In this document: positions 23,990 through 36,478 of the stretch, piece by piece
Layout: every line of letters begins with the position of its first letter
How positions within the stretch are numbered: position 1 is the first letter of the stretch
Assembly: GCA_023101725.1 (NCBI GenBank)
Contig: JALJCO010003062.1
Coordinates: 434,001-498,000 of the forward strand
Source of the DNA: Atherinomorus stipes
Lineage: Eukaryota > Chordata > Actinopteri > Atheriniformes > Atherinidae
Direction: 5' to 3'
Length of the DNA: 64,000 nt
The notes under the pieces: model-generated
What the model saw: only the letters and a program-made list of their open reading frames with translations
Database searches by the model: none
Told to the model about the DNA's origin: nothing
Translations under genes and position numbers: made by a program

Positions 23990-25140
23990 CTTCTTTGATT
24001 TTTGCGCAGAACCATTTTCGGTTGGGAATCTATTGCCATATGCTTCAGCTCTCTCTCCTATCTTGGAGGAGCAGAGAGGAGGCTGTGAGGTAATAGTGCG
24101 CAGGAGGGGGTGGTGGTGGAGAGAGAGACGGGATATAGGACAGGCTTCAAACGGAGGTTTGGCTGCAGACTGGTCGGGATCCCTTTCGCCACCTCGCTCC
24201 ATTCAGACGCATCAGGTCAGTAAAACCAAACGCACCGCGTGCGCTCCACATCCAAGCAGCCACGCAGGGGGGGGGGGGGGGGGGGCTCGCTTGTTGATCT
24301 GCTGTTGCCTGCCGGTCTCTGTCAGGATGCTATCTGTATTTTCCCCTGCAGCTCGGATTGTTTCAGCGAGGTGAAGAAGAGCTGTTGGAGGGTGCGCACA
24401 TGTTTTAAGGCGTGAACGCTTGTTGTGTTTATTACTGGTTCAGATAAACATCCAGACAGGCTTCAGGTGTCAGGAAGCGCCACCTGGCTGGATGTTGTGC
24501 CGCAACATGCGGAAACGGTCCAGCGGGGAAGGGCGCGCTTTCTGTGCACAAATCGCGGTTTGGTGTTCGTTATGGCACACGGGTGCAAAAACTGCGGAGG
24601 ACCCCCCCTCATATCCCTCCCCCCAAACCTGCTCCCATGTCCTCTCTCTCCACCCAGGTGAAGGCGGACCCTCTCGCCTCTTTCATCGCCATATCTCGCA
24701 TGTAAAGGTGTGAGTGATGAGACAGGGAGGAGGAAGAGGAGGAGGCTTTTACGGGAAAATCATTGATGGGGAGGAGGCAGGAGGCTGAGCCCGGTTTGCT
24801 GAATATGAGGAGGGCCTGGCCGGTTCTGGTCCTCCGCAGTGCCGTCACCAGCAGCTGCTGAAGGATGATGGAGAGCCTGAATTATTTATAGCAGCCAGAA
24901 CATTGATTAGCTTTATATAATGCGCCCCGGAGCCGAGAGGGGCTGCCGGAGTGGAAGGCGTTGTTTCTGTGTGTGTGCATCAAGGAAATTCAGTTTGAAA
25001 TCAATACTGTATTTGTCCCTGCGCACGCGCCTGTGCGAGCGCACGCTTGACGGATAGTGATAGGTGGTGTGTGTGGAAATGGGTGAGAGTCCCAGCCAAT
25101 CACACGCAGAGACATGAGCCATAGTAACCCTCAGAGCCGC
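23990..25140. promoter_or_regulatory. CpG-rich, promoter-like block (possible 5' exons)
   Basis: This region is richer in CpG than its surroundings: GTGCGCACA at 24391, the CACGCGCCTGTGCGAGCGCACGC area at 25024-25048, and CAGCGGGGAAGGGCGCGC near 24520. It holds consensus-looking splice signals: donor CAG|GTCAGTA at about 24213, and acceptor TTTTCCCCTGCAG ending about 24352. Within it an AT-rich stretch (24877-24921) contains TTATTTATAG and TTTATATAATGCG and abuts GC-rich sequence. The pattern suits a vertebrate promoter with untranslated first exons. No protein-coding exon is recognised, so the gene and the direction are unknown. Confidence 0.3.
24265..24286 (+). repeat. Poly-G tract
   Basis: About 19 consecutive G lie within CACGCAGG...CTCGC. 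Confidence 0.95.
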
Positions 25141-26060
25141 TCTACTGCAGATTTAAAGAAAAATCACGAAAAATAATGAAATATTTACTCGAATATCTTT
25201 GTATCCTGCTGCTTGGGTAGTAGTTTAAAAAAATCAAATACTTTTTAATCCCGTGGAAGGAAAGCAGAGATAAAACGAGAGGTTCAAACATTTTTCTCAA
25301 CAAACATCACAAAATGTGACATTTCTTCACACGTCAGCATAAAATAAAAGTATCCTTCCAAGCAGCGACTGTATAGGCGATTTGAAAGTTCTCCATTCTT
25401 TCTGAAGGTCTTTCAAAGTTTTCTTTGGACATTGTCTGCCCTTTTCCATTCATATCCATTCCAGAGTATTTTGGTTTGCTAAGTCACTTAATGTAGCGTT
25501 GACTTTTTATTCGGCATTATTGTTATTCCCTGCATAGTGACCAATAGAATAGAATTCCATTCCAGCAGCTCCTGAACAGGACAAATAAAGGGAAAATAAA
25601 GAAATATTCAATATAAAAAAATAAATAGCTAAAAAACAACTTATATGGCAAAGTATTTACATAGCAGGACATATTTGTGTGGCAGCATAAACACAACAAA
25701 AACACCAAAACGATGTTGCTGCAGTCTTAATATCTCTGTTAAGCAAACACACAAAACAAAAGAATTAAAATGGTCCAGATTTTTATTAGTTTCATTTGCT
25801 TTTTTGTTATTTACATTTTTAAAGCATTTGAATCTGCTTCATATAAATCAGGTTAAATTTAGTTTTAAATATAAAAATTTTAGAGAAAATATAAAAAAAA
25901 AGAAAAAAAGACACGGGAAGGAAAAATATTAAAAAAAAAATTTTAAAATAAAAAAAAAGAATTTTTATAATTAAGGGGGAAAGTTGATAGTAAAAAAAAA
26001 AAGGTAAAGGGGGGGGATAGTATATCAAAAAGATATTATATAAATAAACTTAATAAAATA
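25141..26060. other. AT-rich sequence with an A-run cluster
   Basis: No gene is seen. From 25865 to 26010 the plus strand is an almost pure A/G/T low-complexity run (AAAAAGAAAAAAAGACACGG and similar). The minus-strand frame at 25819-26028 is only Phe/Leu-rich shadow. Confidence 0.6.
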
Positions 26061-26319
26061 TAAAAAATAATAGTACATAGCTTTAATAGCATGGTATATA
26101 CAGTGTCATGTTGCAAACCAGCAGAGAACCTCTACAAAGTCTGCAAACTTTCTAGATTTTGGTGTAAAATTTACACAAACAGACCAAACTTTTTGACATG
26201 ATCAGAAGCTGTTTACAAATAAGTCGAAAAAAAGGGTAAGTGATCTGAGGAAGAAAAGGTGAGGAACACCTTCCTTGTGTCTGAAAAGCAGTTTGACTTA
26301 AGGACAAATTCCAACCACT

Positions 26320-26885
26320 TTGTAAGATTAATTTAGTGGTTGGTAAGTGTGCACATGTAAAAGTGGTCTGTTCTTTTTTTCATTATAGTGCTGCAGTATA
26401 GCACATATTCTATTGTGCTGCGTTCCTGGTTGTACTGCCAACTCTGCCTGTAAGAAATCCTTTTTATAAAGAAAACGAATAAGATTAAAATGTCTCATCA
26501 GCACACTGCCGTTGATGTGGTAGCTCTGCTCATGGATCTGCTCCATCCAGCTCTCGTGCAGCTGAAGTTTCTTAAGCAGCAGTCACGGCTACACTTTGTT
26601 CGTTTCCATGACTTCATACGCTCGACCGGAAATTCAGCTTTGGTGGGAGCAGATCAGATCTGCAGCCTCCACCTGCACCTGCAGAGCAGCAGCAGCTGTT
26701 TGCAACCAGTGGCTTTATATTATCAAAGCTTTACAATCTCAGAGGAGTCATGAGCAAAAAAACCCATTATTTTTTCCTCTGTTTCTGCAGCGCATTTCTC
26801 TAAACTGCCAGCGTTATATTACCAGACGGGAACCATATAATGCTGAATTTGATTGTTGCAGCAAAGTTCCACCTCCATAATGAAC
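26320..26885. other. Non-repetitive block with opposed short frames
   Basis: Both strands are open over part of this block: plus 26490-26753 (MSHQHTAVDVVALLMDLL...) and minus 26328-26546 (MEQIHEQSYHINGSVLMRH...). The base composition is balanced, unlike the flanks. Neither product is recognised. It could be an exon or a conserved non-coding element. Confidence 0.25.
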
Positions 26886-27034
26886 ATTTGTTAGTGCTCC
26901 AGTTTAATTTGTCAAGACATCACTCACTTTTTAACAATTAAACAGCTTGAATTAAGTTATCTAACTATTCATGTGCTGGCAGAACTTGGTTAATATTTGA
27001 ATAAAGATTTTGCTGTTGGCTTTTTTATTATTAT

Positions 27035-27102
27035 CATTCTTATTATTATTATCAATAATAATAATAATAATAATAATATTAATCATAATAATAAGAAGAA
27101 AG
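27035..27102 (+). repeat. (TTA)n / (AAT)n microsatellite pair
   Basis: An ATT run is followed by an AATAAT run, giving a short inverted-repeat microsatellite. Confidence 0.9.
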
Positions 27103-28899
27103 GTTCAGAAAAGTAGAGGTTTTCAACACTTCTCCCAGAGTTAACCATCTCAAGCGCCCTGAACAATGGGAAACATTTTGGATTTTCCAACTGCAGACCA
27201 TGATGCATCCTGCCTCGATGAAGAGACTGATTATTGTCCCTTCCTCTTATCATTTGAATGGTTTGGATGTGATCCAAATGTGTATACATCCCATTCCTTT
27301 TTATTGTCAGTTTTTTTGCTATTGTCAGTCATGTTGTTTGATCGCATATTTTCATGTTATTGATTTTTCTGCTATTTTCTTTTAAAAAAAATTTTAGTTA
27401 CCTGATCATTTATGTGCTCATGATGTCACTTTCTGGCATTACCTATTTAGCCTTCCCCTCGGTCCTCATTAGTGATTTGTCACCCAGATGAAGTCAGAGT
27501 GCCACAACATGAAGGTGTGTTTTTATCCTTGTAAGTGCTTAACCACGTTTGATAAAGGCTTTTTAATCTTTGCGCCCACAAGTGCTTTTGTCACCCTTCT
27601 CTTTTTTTGAAAAAGAAAAAGGAGTTGATTGTTCAATTCATTCACTCACAGTTTGAGGTGCTTTTCTACAGCAAACTGTCGACATGCACATTTATTTCTC
27701 TTATGTAATTGTTCAACATTAAAGCTCTCCAGAAGTGGAAAATCCAGGTGCCATAAAGTAAAAAGCCTGATGTTTTTGGATCTGCTTATACATTTAGGTC
27801 AGGTCGTTTCACGAAAGAGCTCATCTACCTGCAGAGGAGCTGTTCTAGTTAAATTCAGCTGGCTAGTGATTGGTTGGTACAACTGCTGGACAGGACTTTT
27901 ACTCTCTGGACCAGGAATTTCCACCTCTGGTGCTGTCAAGAGCTTTAACAAATGATTATTCCATGATTATCCTATAGTTTAAGGGTAAAGTCCAGAGTTT
28001 TCCCCCATGTTTGTAAACACTATTCAAACTGAGTCCCCCGCCTATCAGGCTAATGGCTGCATCGCTCTTCAGCTTCTTTAGCCCAAGCCTCTCCTTCAGA
28101 GCTCGGAAGCAGATGAAAGCCAACCAATATTAACCCTGGTTTTCGAGTGTGCACTATCTCATGCTTTTTTTTTTACTGCAGAGTACTTCTGTGGTGCAGT
28201 TTCCCGCCCGATCAGCAGGAGTCGCTACCCAAGACTGGCCGAATCCCATCATGCCAATGGTCGGTAACCCCGGTCATAACCTCGGTGGTTATTTTGCTTC
28301 CAGTTACCGTGAGCAATGGCGTCCGAGAGAGAAAGACTGTTGTTTTTGCTGCAGCTGAATAACATTTTGATACTTTTGATGCAAAGATGGAGATGATGGA
28401 GAAATGTTCTTATTTCCTCACCTCTTTGGCAAAATGTTCTTTGGTTGGAGTCATCTCTGCATCTTTGTAGGCTAGCCGGTGTTTACGTTGTGATAGACCA
28501 ATCACAGCCTTTGCCATCTTCGTTTTCACTTCATGCAGTGACGGACACTTAAAAAATATTTAGTGAAGCCGTAGATGACGGAGTGTCTCTCCGACAGGCT
28601 CTCTGTCGACGTAGATGGCTCTCCGTAACCTATGTGGAGCACTTAACAGACGACTATAAATTAGCCTTTAATGGTCTTAATTTGATTACAGGAAAGGATG
28701 GCAAGTTTTTGTTGATGGGCTGATCACTCAACAAGCTGAGCTAAGTGCATTTAAGGAAAATATTTTCTATTAGAATAAAAACTCTATTAAGAAAGTATTG
28801 TAACACTAGTAAAGGAATGAAGACCTCTGATAAAATCACAGTTAGCTACATCTGTGTTTTGATAGTTGTTGTACTTTCATGTAAAATATGAATAGCTTA
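27103..28899. other. No gene recognised
   Basis: Short frames such as 28147-28362 have no domain. A CCGGTCATAACCTCGGTGG patch near 28269 is ordinary. I see no repeat ends. Confidence 0.4.
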
Positions 28900-29089
28900 A
28901 GCTCCCAGTGTTCCCCCTATTTTCAACCACTAACCCTTTCACCCACTACCACTACACCCTGAATTGAAGCCACAAGGGGTAGAACTTTATAATATTCCCT
29001 AGGTATTGGGACACCACTTGCTGCATTTACGTTCAGGCACGTAAGCGACTGCATAGTGACCTTAGCACATCTCACCGTAACTACACACC

Positions 29090-29320
29090 CAGCAGCGGGT
29101 AGCCCGGTGGTGGCGTCGGGGCTTTGGCGCGGAGGACCCGGGTTTGAGTCCCCGATGCGACATTCAGCTGAACCACTGTGGACCCCTGAGCAAGGTCCTC
29201 AACCCCCACCAACTGCTCCCCGGGCTGCTTTAAGTGGCAGCTCTCTGGTACTAGATCAGTAGATCGGTAAAAATGCAGAGCCCTAATTTCCCCTCGGGGA
29301 TGTAAACAGTATGTGAAAAA
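29090..29320 (+). mobile_element. tRNA-derived SINE, second family
   Basis: The tRNA-like head has GTAGCCCGGTGG (29099-29110) as the A box and GGGTTTGAGTCCC (about 29140-29152) as the B box. The body contains CCCCTGAGCAAGGTCCTCAA and CTGCTCCCCGGGC, typical of fish V-SINE-like elements. The 3' end CCCCTCGGGGATGTAAACAG forms a small hairpin and runs into A-rich sequence. Confidence 0.8.
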
Positions 29321-29633
29321 AACAAAAAAACAACAACATACAGAGTTAACAGTTGTTTTTCTTTTTTCATCATCCTTCGGTTGATTAAGAAACAAAACAA
29401 CCACACGGAGAAGAAGTCGCCATGATGACTGTTGTCACTTGTAAACTGCCGAAAAGCCTTCGCAAGCTTTTCATTAGTATTTTAGCCTAGCTAGCGTGGC
29501 TAGTCTGGCTAACGCTACGAAGAAATTTGTTATGTACACTTGTGAGTTTTCTTCTCCGAGTCCTGTCTCTCTCCGGAGGTTGCTATTGCTCCTTTTTCTC
29601 TGGCCCTTCCTCAGCAAATCATCATCTGATACT

Positions 29634-29740
29634 AGGGATGGGCGATACCGAAATTTTTCATGTCGATACGATACCAGTAGTTTATGGCACTTTTTCAGTG
29701 CCGACACCAATATCGATACCAATATTTTTTGTCCTTTAAA
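29634..29740 (+). repeat. hAT-type terminal fragment
   Basis: TAGGGATGGGCGATACCGAA begins a stretch of alternating CGATAC / GATACC motifs, typical of hAT terminal sequences with a TAGGGNTGGGCGATA start. No matching right end is found nearby. Confidence 0.55.
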
Positions 29741-30859
29741 AGAAAATGACATGATTCCTGAAAGACTCACCTCGTAAATCCTCAGCCATTTCTTTCTGCT
29801 CTTCCTATGTTGATTTCCAGCGACACGCGGTGAGTCTTTATGCGCTGTCCCTTGTTGGTTTGGAGTGTTTAACCATCATAACGCTCATTCGTTATTTACT
29901 ACAGACAACTTTCTCCATTTTGCAGTATTGGGTCCCAGCTGTGGATATTTCACTAATAATATCTACAACAGCATAACAGGCAAGGCAAGCATAACGCTCA
30001 TTCCAAGGTTTCGGGAGTTTCTTGACTGATGAACTTTCATCTCCATCTTGATTAAGTGCACTTGAAATCATATCCAGCCATACAAACAGAGGTCAGTGCT
30101 CTGATTACAGTAAAGCTAGCATCATGAAAATGGTGGGGGCATCTCTTGAAGAGCCCTTTATTGTTCCTGTTGGCTGTTGGAAAAGGAAATCAGTCATCTG
30201 AAAATGTGCAGCGAACTCTGAAGTACATAAGAGCCTTCAATGTTCTGAGTTCATGATGTGAAGCACTTGGGGGTAAAATTGTCCCTTTTTCTTCCGTCAC
30301 TGTCAGCTTTCAGAATTCACATTAACTTTTCTTGAATCTGATAGCCAACTGCACAAAACAGAGGACTTCTCTCTATTTTTTTAACAGGTTTATAAAACCA
30401 ATTTCCATATGGGATAAAAAAAAAAAGCCCTTAATTATACAGAACTTAACAAGCACAAAAGTACAAAAAGAAAATGCAAAACATCTCTCAAAAAACTAAT
30501 AAAACAAAATCAAAATACTATATATACAGTACAAAGCCCCCCACATTGTCCAAATTGAACAAAAATAGTCTCAGTTGTTCGTGCTATATGTAAGTGCTGG
30601 TTTCAGCAGATAAAATTTTTTGTTTGTGCTGCTTTGGTTTTTAAGATATAACAAGTTCATTATCAGGTGATGATATCACACAGCCCGCCAACATTGGCAA
30701 AATGAACAAAAAATGTCTGTATTAGTGTTTGTTCTCCTTTCCAAGTGCAGTTTTCTCCTTTTTCAACTGCTGGACACATAACAAGTTCACAATTATGACA
30801 AAATAAACTCACAATATGTGTTACTGTCTCTAAATGAAACCGGCTTAAAATGAGGAAAC

Positions 30860-31185
30860 CATAACATAAATTAGAGACCACCACCAAGCAGCAACGGTTG
30901 GAACAAAGTTTATTTAAACCAAAAGAAAATAATAAAAAGAAGGGAGCCCTGGTCAAAAAAAAACAAAAGAAGGAGCAGACCTCAGACCAACCGTTTAGCA
31001 GGCTGTGAAATCTGGGGTGCCCCCAAACAAAAAGAAACAGCAAGCATAAGCCTGAAAACAGGACTACCGAAGACTCTTAACTCAAACCGAAAGTAAAATG
31101 CAGCTGGCGGTGGCCCTCGCCTGAATGCTGCCAGCTCCTGATATTTAAGCTCCCCCTGGCAGACCTTCCAGCCAATCACTGAGGA
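30860..31185 (-). mobile_element. LTR-like or promoter/poly(A) fragment (tentative)
   Basis: On the minus strand a CTTAAATATC TATA-like box (about 31150) is followed about 250 bp later by a TTTAAATAAACTTTGTTCC polyadenylation-like signal (about 30920). A promoter and a poly(A) signal this close is the layout of a long terminal repeat. No TG...CA ends, target duplication or partner LTR could be fixed, so the call is weak. Confidence 0.25.
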
Positions 31186-31634
31186 GAGAAAACAGACAAA
31201 TAGAAACAGCTAGAAAAGACAGGAAAGACACATAGACTGACGGAGGCACGGGTAACACATGTAAAAGCAGTTTTGTGGTCTGATAAATCCACAGATAACA
31301 GATGGATTGAGTGTTGTATCAGTTTGGCATATGCTACGGACAGTACGTGGTGAGAACAGCTTACACTTGATGAATGCGCATATAGCACAGTAAACTGCAG
31401 ATTACAGAGAGCTGCGTGGATAAAGTGACCATTAAAATATTTGAATGCTTTTAGAATCTTTTTAAGACTTAAAACAGCAGCTAAACTATGTTTTATTCAC
31501 AAACCAGCAAAATGATTGATCTATGTTCACTGTTTGCGGAGGTGGGGGGCCAACTTATGTTTGTGACAGCTGAATCTCCTATGACTATGATCATGCATCC
31601 TACTTGGTCACAATAATTGTGGTCAATAATTGTA

Positions 31635-31860
31635 GTTCTTTTTTCATCCTCTAGGGGCTGGCTCCAAAACAGAGCAAATCCCCACAGACTTCCATGTTAA
31701 AAAGACCAACGTCACAGCAGAAGCAAACATGTTTACAGCCTGGTTCAAAGAATCATTTTAGGTTTAATAGGTAAAGTTTACCTTCATGTCAACTATGAGG
31801 GGGTGAATTTTTTTTATAACTCATATGTTTAGATGGTATTTAACCCCGAAATGACTCATA
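31635..31860 (+). repeat. Dispersed fish repeat, left part (copy 1)
   Basis: The stretch CCACAGACTTCCATGTTAAA...CACAGCAGAAGCAAACATGTT...GGTGAATTTTTTTTATAACTC is matched by 37040-37082 plus 37797-37882, where it is interrupted by a retroelement. The rightmost 31860-32270 continues as CpG-richer sequence with TTAGCTGGCTAATAGC, probably of the same element. Confidence 0.6.
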
Positions 31861-32270
31861 ATTAGGGGCATGTCCTTTTGATTGACAGGCGGCAGACCGG
31901 ATGCCGTTTTTAGCCGTGGAGGCTAATAGTTAGCTCCCTGCTTCCTCCCAGAAGGGCCTCAGCCTGTAGCAGAGTTACACAACGGTGGATTTTAGCTGGC
32001 TAATAGCAAGTCTGAGCATGCCTTACCTTTAAACCACCTATCTTTCTTCATTCCTGTTCACTTCGGATTAGCTCGGTTAGCGTTAGCTTGGGTGTCAATC
32101 ATTTGCCCCGCTGCTCCTAGCGACCCTGTCTTTGCCCATTTTAGTATTATTATTTTCTAGGAGTGACAACACACGCAACACGGCAAGATTGCTACGGTGG
32201 GAAATGCCCAACTAGCTTCACTTTCCCCTATTCAGACGTGACCGGACACTACGTCCTTTTTTTTTTTTTT

Positions 32271-33894
32271 TTTTGACAGTCTTTGATCCTGTCACACATT
32301 GAAAGGATATTGATAAAGGACACACATTATTTTCCATTTTTAACAATATTATTTATAGGTTGGTTGTATGCTATTTATCATGAATTATTTAAAGAACTAA
32401 GAAATATGATGTAAAAAAAAAAAAAAAATTGCCAGAATGGCATGATCTTAGTTTCATAACCACTTTTTGAGACAATTCAACCTAAAAATTGGCAGTCAAG
32501 TCACAGTCTGAATCAAGGAATCTTTGAATATTTGGGGTTCCACCTTCATACAGTATTCATGTATTTATATAAATTGATTGTTTCACTGACCACTGTTGCA
32601 TCATGGTCCTGATGAAGGAAACCAGACCAAACCATTAAACCACCACCGTTGTGGCTTAATGATAGGAAGAGCTCCTTTTTTCCCCCCTAAGACTTATGAT
32701 TTATGTATCTAAGTAATTTATAATCTAATCTATTTTAGGTTAATCTCAGGTCTAATTAATTTATTTTCTTGACATTTCCCCTATTTCAGTTGACAGCTCC
32801 TTCATGTCATTAGTTAATTTGTTCTCATACTGCATGCTGTCACAAGAATCCTCTTTGAGTAATGCCGTTAATTCTGGTTTATGAATAGTTAAGCATTAAA
32901 TTGACATACATTAAAGACATGAGTCATTCCAAACATGAGAGTTTATTTATCTACATTAGTTTTTAATAGTTTAAACCCTGTTCTGCTCAGTACACTGAAT
33001 ATTGTCTTTCACTAATTTGTTTTCTTGACACCATTTTCCTTTTAAACAACTATAGTTGAGATCCTGGTTTTAATAACTGCAAAAGAAAAAGCATTGGATG
33101 CCTTTATAGCTAACCACCACTATACAGTATATCAACAACCAAACTATTATCTGCTTCCTTTTCCTCTGCTGTGAGTGTGGGGGGAATACGTTTCCATTAT
33201 CAGCCCTGCATCACTTTTTTGTTCTCATAATGGAAAATATGGCAGCGCTCAACAGATGAATGAAGCTGGAGCATCGTTGGCTTTGTGCTCCTGAGCAGTG
33301 AGAGGTTTGAGCGACAGCCGCACACAAAGGTTCGCCCGGCGTGTTGGCTTTCTCGCGCTGTCTGTCACCCTGCTGATGCCTGAAACAGACCTCTGCACAC
33401 GTGAGCCGGTGCTGTGCTGATACGCCATCAACTCTCATTAGACATCTTGGCTGCACGATCACTGCACATGCTGTTTGCTGGGAGGAAGCTCAGAGTTTTT
33501 GTTGCACAGTTGTCAGTTACTGGAGGCAGATAATCAGAATTTAGTGAAAGTGGATGGATGGAGTGGATGAAGTAACTGGCAACCTGCAGAAGTAAGTGGC
33601 TCTAGGAAGCATTTTTGCATTAAATTGGCAGATTATTGTGTCCTTATCGTGTCATATTGTGCCAGTTTACATATCCAGTAATGCTGCAGAAAAGTCTCAT
33701 GTTAGAGTATATTCACCTCTCACTTTTTTAAGTACACCTGTTCAATTACTTGTTAACACAAATATCTACACAGCCAAGCGCATGGCAGCAGCTCAGTGCA
33801 TTTAGTCATGTAGACGCAGACAACATGTGTTGCCAAAGTTAGGTGAGCATCAAAATGAGTATTTGAGTATTTTAGAAACCGCTGATCTACTGGG
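32271..33894. other. No gene recognised
   Basis: A poly-T tract is at 32259-32274 and a poly-A tract at 32414-32428. The frames at 33211-33462 (minus) and elsewhere show no domain. Confidence 0.4.
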
Positions 33895-34710
33895 ATTTTC
33901 AATTCAAATTAATTCAATTCAATTCAACTTTATTTGTGTAGCATCCATTCATGACAGTGTCACCTCAGGGCGCTTAACAGACAGAAAAATTCAGGTTAGA
34001 TTAATAATAGCCTAGCTAAGGAAACCAACAGATTGGAGCGAATCTTGACTTGACTCGGTCCAATCCCCCATCCTGAGCAAGCACGGAGTGCTGGCGACAG
34101 TGGGAAGGAAAACACCCTTATAACAGGGAGGAAAAACCTACGGCAGAACACGGCTCAGGTAGGGCGGCCATCTGCCTCGACCGGCTGGGAGGGGAGGGGA
34201 CAGAAAGGGAGACCAACAGATACTGCAACTTTTATCCAGCCAGACCTGCTGAGAGAGGAGAAACACAGTTAATGATGCAATACTGTCACAAGTCTCTACA
34301 TGGAGAAGCAGAGATGAGTGGGAGAGGAAGAGCCCAGTGCATCATGAATGACCCTCAGCAGTCTAAACCTATAGCAGCTTAACTAAGGGAAGGCTAGCCA
34401 TCCCTAACTATAAGACTTATCAAAAAGGAAAATTTTAAACCTAATCTTAAAGGATAGAGAGGGTGTCTGCCACCCGAACCTAAATTGGTAACTGGTTCCA
34501 CACTAGGGGGGGCTGATAACCAAACGCTCTGCCTACCATTCTACTCTTAGAGACCCTTGGAACTGTGTCACACAGACACACAACAGAGAATAGTCTGTAG
34601 AAGAGAAAGTGTTCAGTTAGTGGCAGATGTCTGGACCAAAATGTCTTGTTGATGTCAGAGGAGAAAGGGCAGACTGGTGGAAGATGACTTAAATAACCAC
34701 TGGTTCCAAC
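33895..34710 (-). mobile_element. Non-LTR retrotransposon 3' region, part 1
   Basis: The tandem ATTCAATTCAATTCAA followed by CTTTATTTGTGTAGCA is, read on the minus strand, the 3' tail of a common fish non-LTR element. Body landmarks are GGCGACAGTGGGAAGGAAAA, CGGCAGAACACGGCTCAGG and GGGCGGCCATCTGCC. The sequence continues beyond the hAT insertion at 35956, where AACCAAGGTTAGCAGAATAC fits straight on to the left part. No reverse transcriptase frame survives in this portion. Confidence 0.65.
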
Positions 34711-35955
34711 TAGAGCTGGGTGATATGGGAAAAGTTCTATCACAATAATTTTTTCCATATTGTTCGATATCGATATATATCACGATATAAAATAAATTTT
34801 TATTTTTGACAATCTTTAATGTTCCCTTTGACTTCTAAACGAGATTTAAAGATGTCAGAGGATTCATTTTATTCAAATATTTATTTTCTGTCCAAGCTGA
34901 ACGTGACATGTAACATTACACAGCTGTGTCAGATAAAATAGGTACACAAATAACTCTAAATGAATTATAAAAATCGTAATTCTAAAACTAAAATCTTAAA
35001 GCTTTCCAGTTTAACAGGAGAACAGAAGCAAAATGGAAATATTTTCAATGTCATAAAAATAAATAAATGATATATTTGATATTTTAAATAGCACCAATAA
35101 TACCTTTTGTTTCTGGAAATTTGGATGATGTAAACTTAAATTTAAGGTATAAAATAATCAGAAACTTTATCAATCAGGAAAAAGTGTGATGATAAATGTC
35201 GATCTTCATGCTGTAAACCATCTTCCATCTGAGAGATGATGCCCAATTCAGATTTTTTATTTAATGACGTGAGCAGTTCATGTGTTATCTATGTGATTGT
35301 ATCGTGCATTAATACTGTATGCGCATGCACGTGACTCGTGAAGTCTCTACAGACCTTAAAGAAAGCCTCCCCTGAAAGCCACAGTGTGATCTGAACCTTG
35401 ATCAATTTATTTATAGGAATGTCTTCAACTTGTAAAATTCAAGCTAACTTATCAGCCGTTACCTTTCCTCCCTCCAGGTAGCACTCCTGCTGCTCCGCCT
35501 CTGCCCCCCCAGCTCTGCATGTTGTCCGCATGCACAGCAGGTGACAGTATCGCCGCTGCTGCAGCGTCAGTTCAGAAATGTTGACGTTTTTGTGTTAAAT
35601 CATTTAATCCTCGGCGTCCTGAAAGTGGTGATGATAAAACAGCTGCAGTCAGTGAAGGAGAAACGTGGCTTTTCCTCCTCTGTCATATCGGAGGCTTTGC
35701 TCTGTCCATGCGGTGGCGCGCGCTTCTTCACGTGTTTGTGTTGTGGTTTGAGAGGGGGCGTGACTTGGAGACAGCACGTGCCTGGGTCTGCATTTGTGAT
35801 TGGTTAGGATGGAGTAATGACTCTAGTATTAAGCTACATGATAGGCTGGAATGAAAAACGAAGGGAGGCTTTTTTTTCCCCCTAACGTCCTATTGAGGCT
35901 CTCTTTTATCTATCGCAGGCACGCCTTTTTGATAGATATATATCGCCCAGCCCTA
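34711..35955. mobile_element. hAT-type element inside a non-LTR element
   Basis: The left end TAGAGCTGGGTGATATGGGA and the right end TATATCGCCCAGCCCTA are inverted repeats of the hAT TAGGGCTGGGCGATAT type. Tandem GATAT motifs follow (34763-34790). The flanking octamers GTTCCAAC (34703-34710) and GAACCAAG (35956-35963) match at five of eight positions. The 1,245-bp interior has no transposase. The host repeat resumes on the right, which supports the boundaries. Confidence 0.75.
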
Positions 35956-36120
35956 GAACCAAGGTTAGCAGAATACCATCTCTGTACACAAAAGATGAAG
36001 CAGGTGGGCTTTGGCATAAGAAGACCACTGGCTGCCACTCCTGTCAGTTAAAAGCAGGAAAGTGAGGCTACAATTTACACACACTCACCAAAAATGGACA
36101 AAAAAATAGGTAGAAACGTT
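35956..36120 (-). mobile_element. Non-LTR retrotransposon region, part 2
   Basis: AACCAAGGTTAGCAGAATAC...GAAGACCACTGGCTGCCACT...CTCACCAAAAATGGACAAAA matches a very common fish repeat. It appears to continue the element broken at 34710. Strand is given to match part 1. Confidence 0.5.
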
Positions 36121-36244
36121 GTCTAAATCTTAAAAGTCTGCAAACATGTAATGAAGCACACAACACAAGACAATAGGATAAATACACTTGATATGAAAAG
36201 AGAGAAACAATTTTTGTAAAATATTTGTCAAATGTGCATGTTGA

Positions 36245-36478
36245 ACTTTGGCTGACTGCTGTTGGGGGGAGAGTCCCCCTCCCCCCAACAGTTTTTTGGC
36301 TCTAGTGACCTTTATTTGGCAGTAATAGACAGGAAAGGGTGTCAGAGAGTGGGGGATGACATGCAGCAAAGGGTCTGAAGCCAGGAATCAAACCTGGGCC
36401 GGCTGTGCTGAGGACCAGTGGCCTTCGCCCATGGGGCAGCGGCTCAACCAACTGAGCCAAACACCGCCCCCAAGTAGG
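36245..36478 (-). mobile_element. tRNA-derived SINE, third family
   Basis: On the minus strand, GGCTCAGTTGGTTGAGCCGC is a good A box region and GGTTTGATTCC (about 36388-36398) a B box. The body GACCCTTTGCTGCATGTCAT and the tail TGCCAAATAAAGGTCACTAG are typical of a common fish SINE. The 3' end is followed by a perfect hairpin at 36260-36292 (stem CTGTTGGGGGGA). Confidence 0.8.

Noticed and set aside
26490..26753. An 87-codon frame as a real gene
   Set aside because: The opposite strand is also open, no domain is recognised, and no splice or promoter evidence supports it; kept only as an uncertain block.
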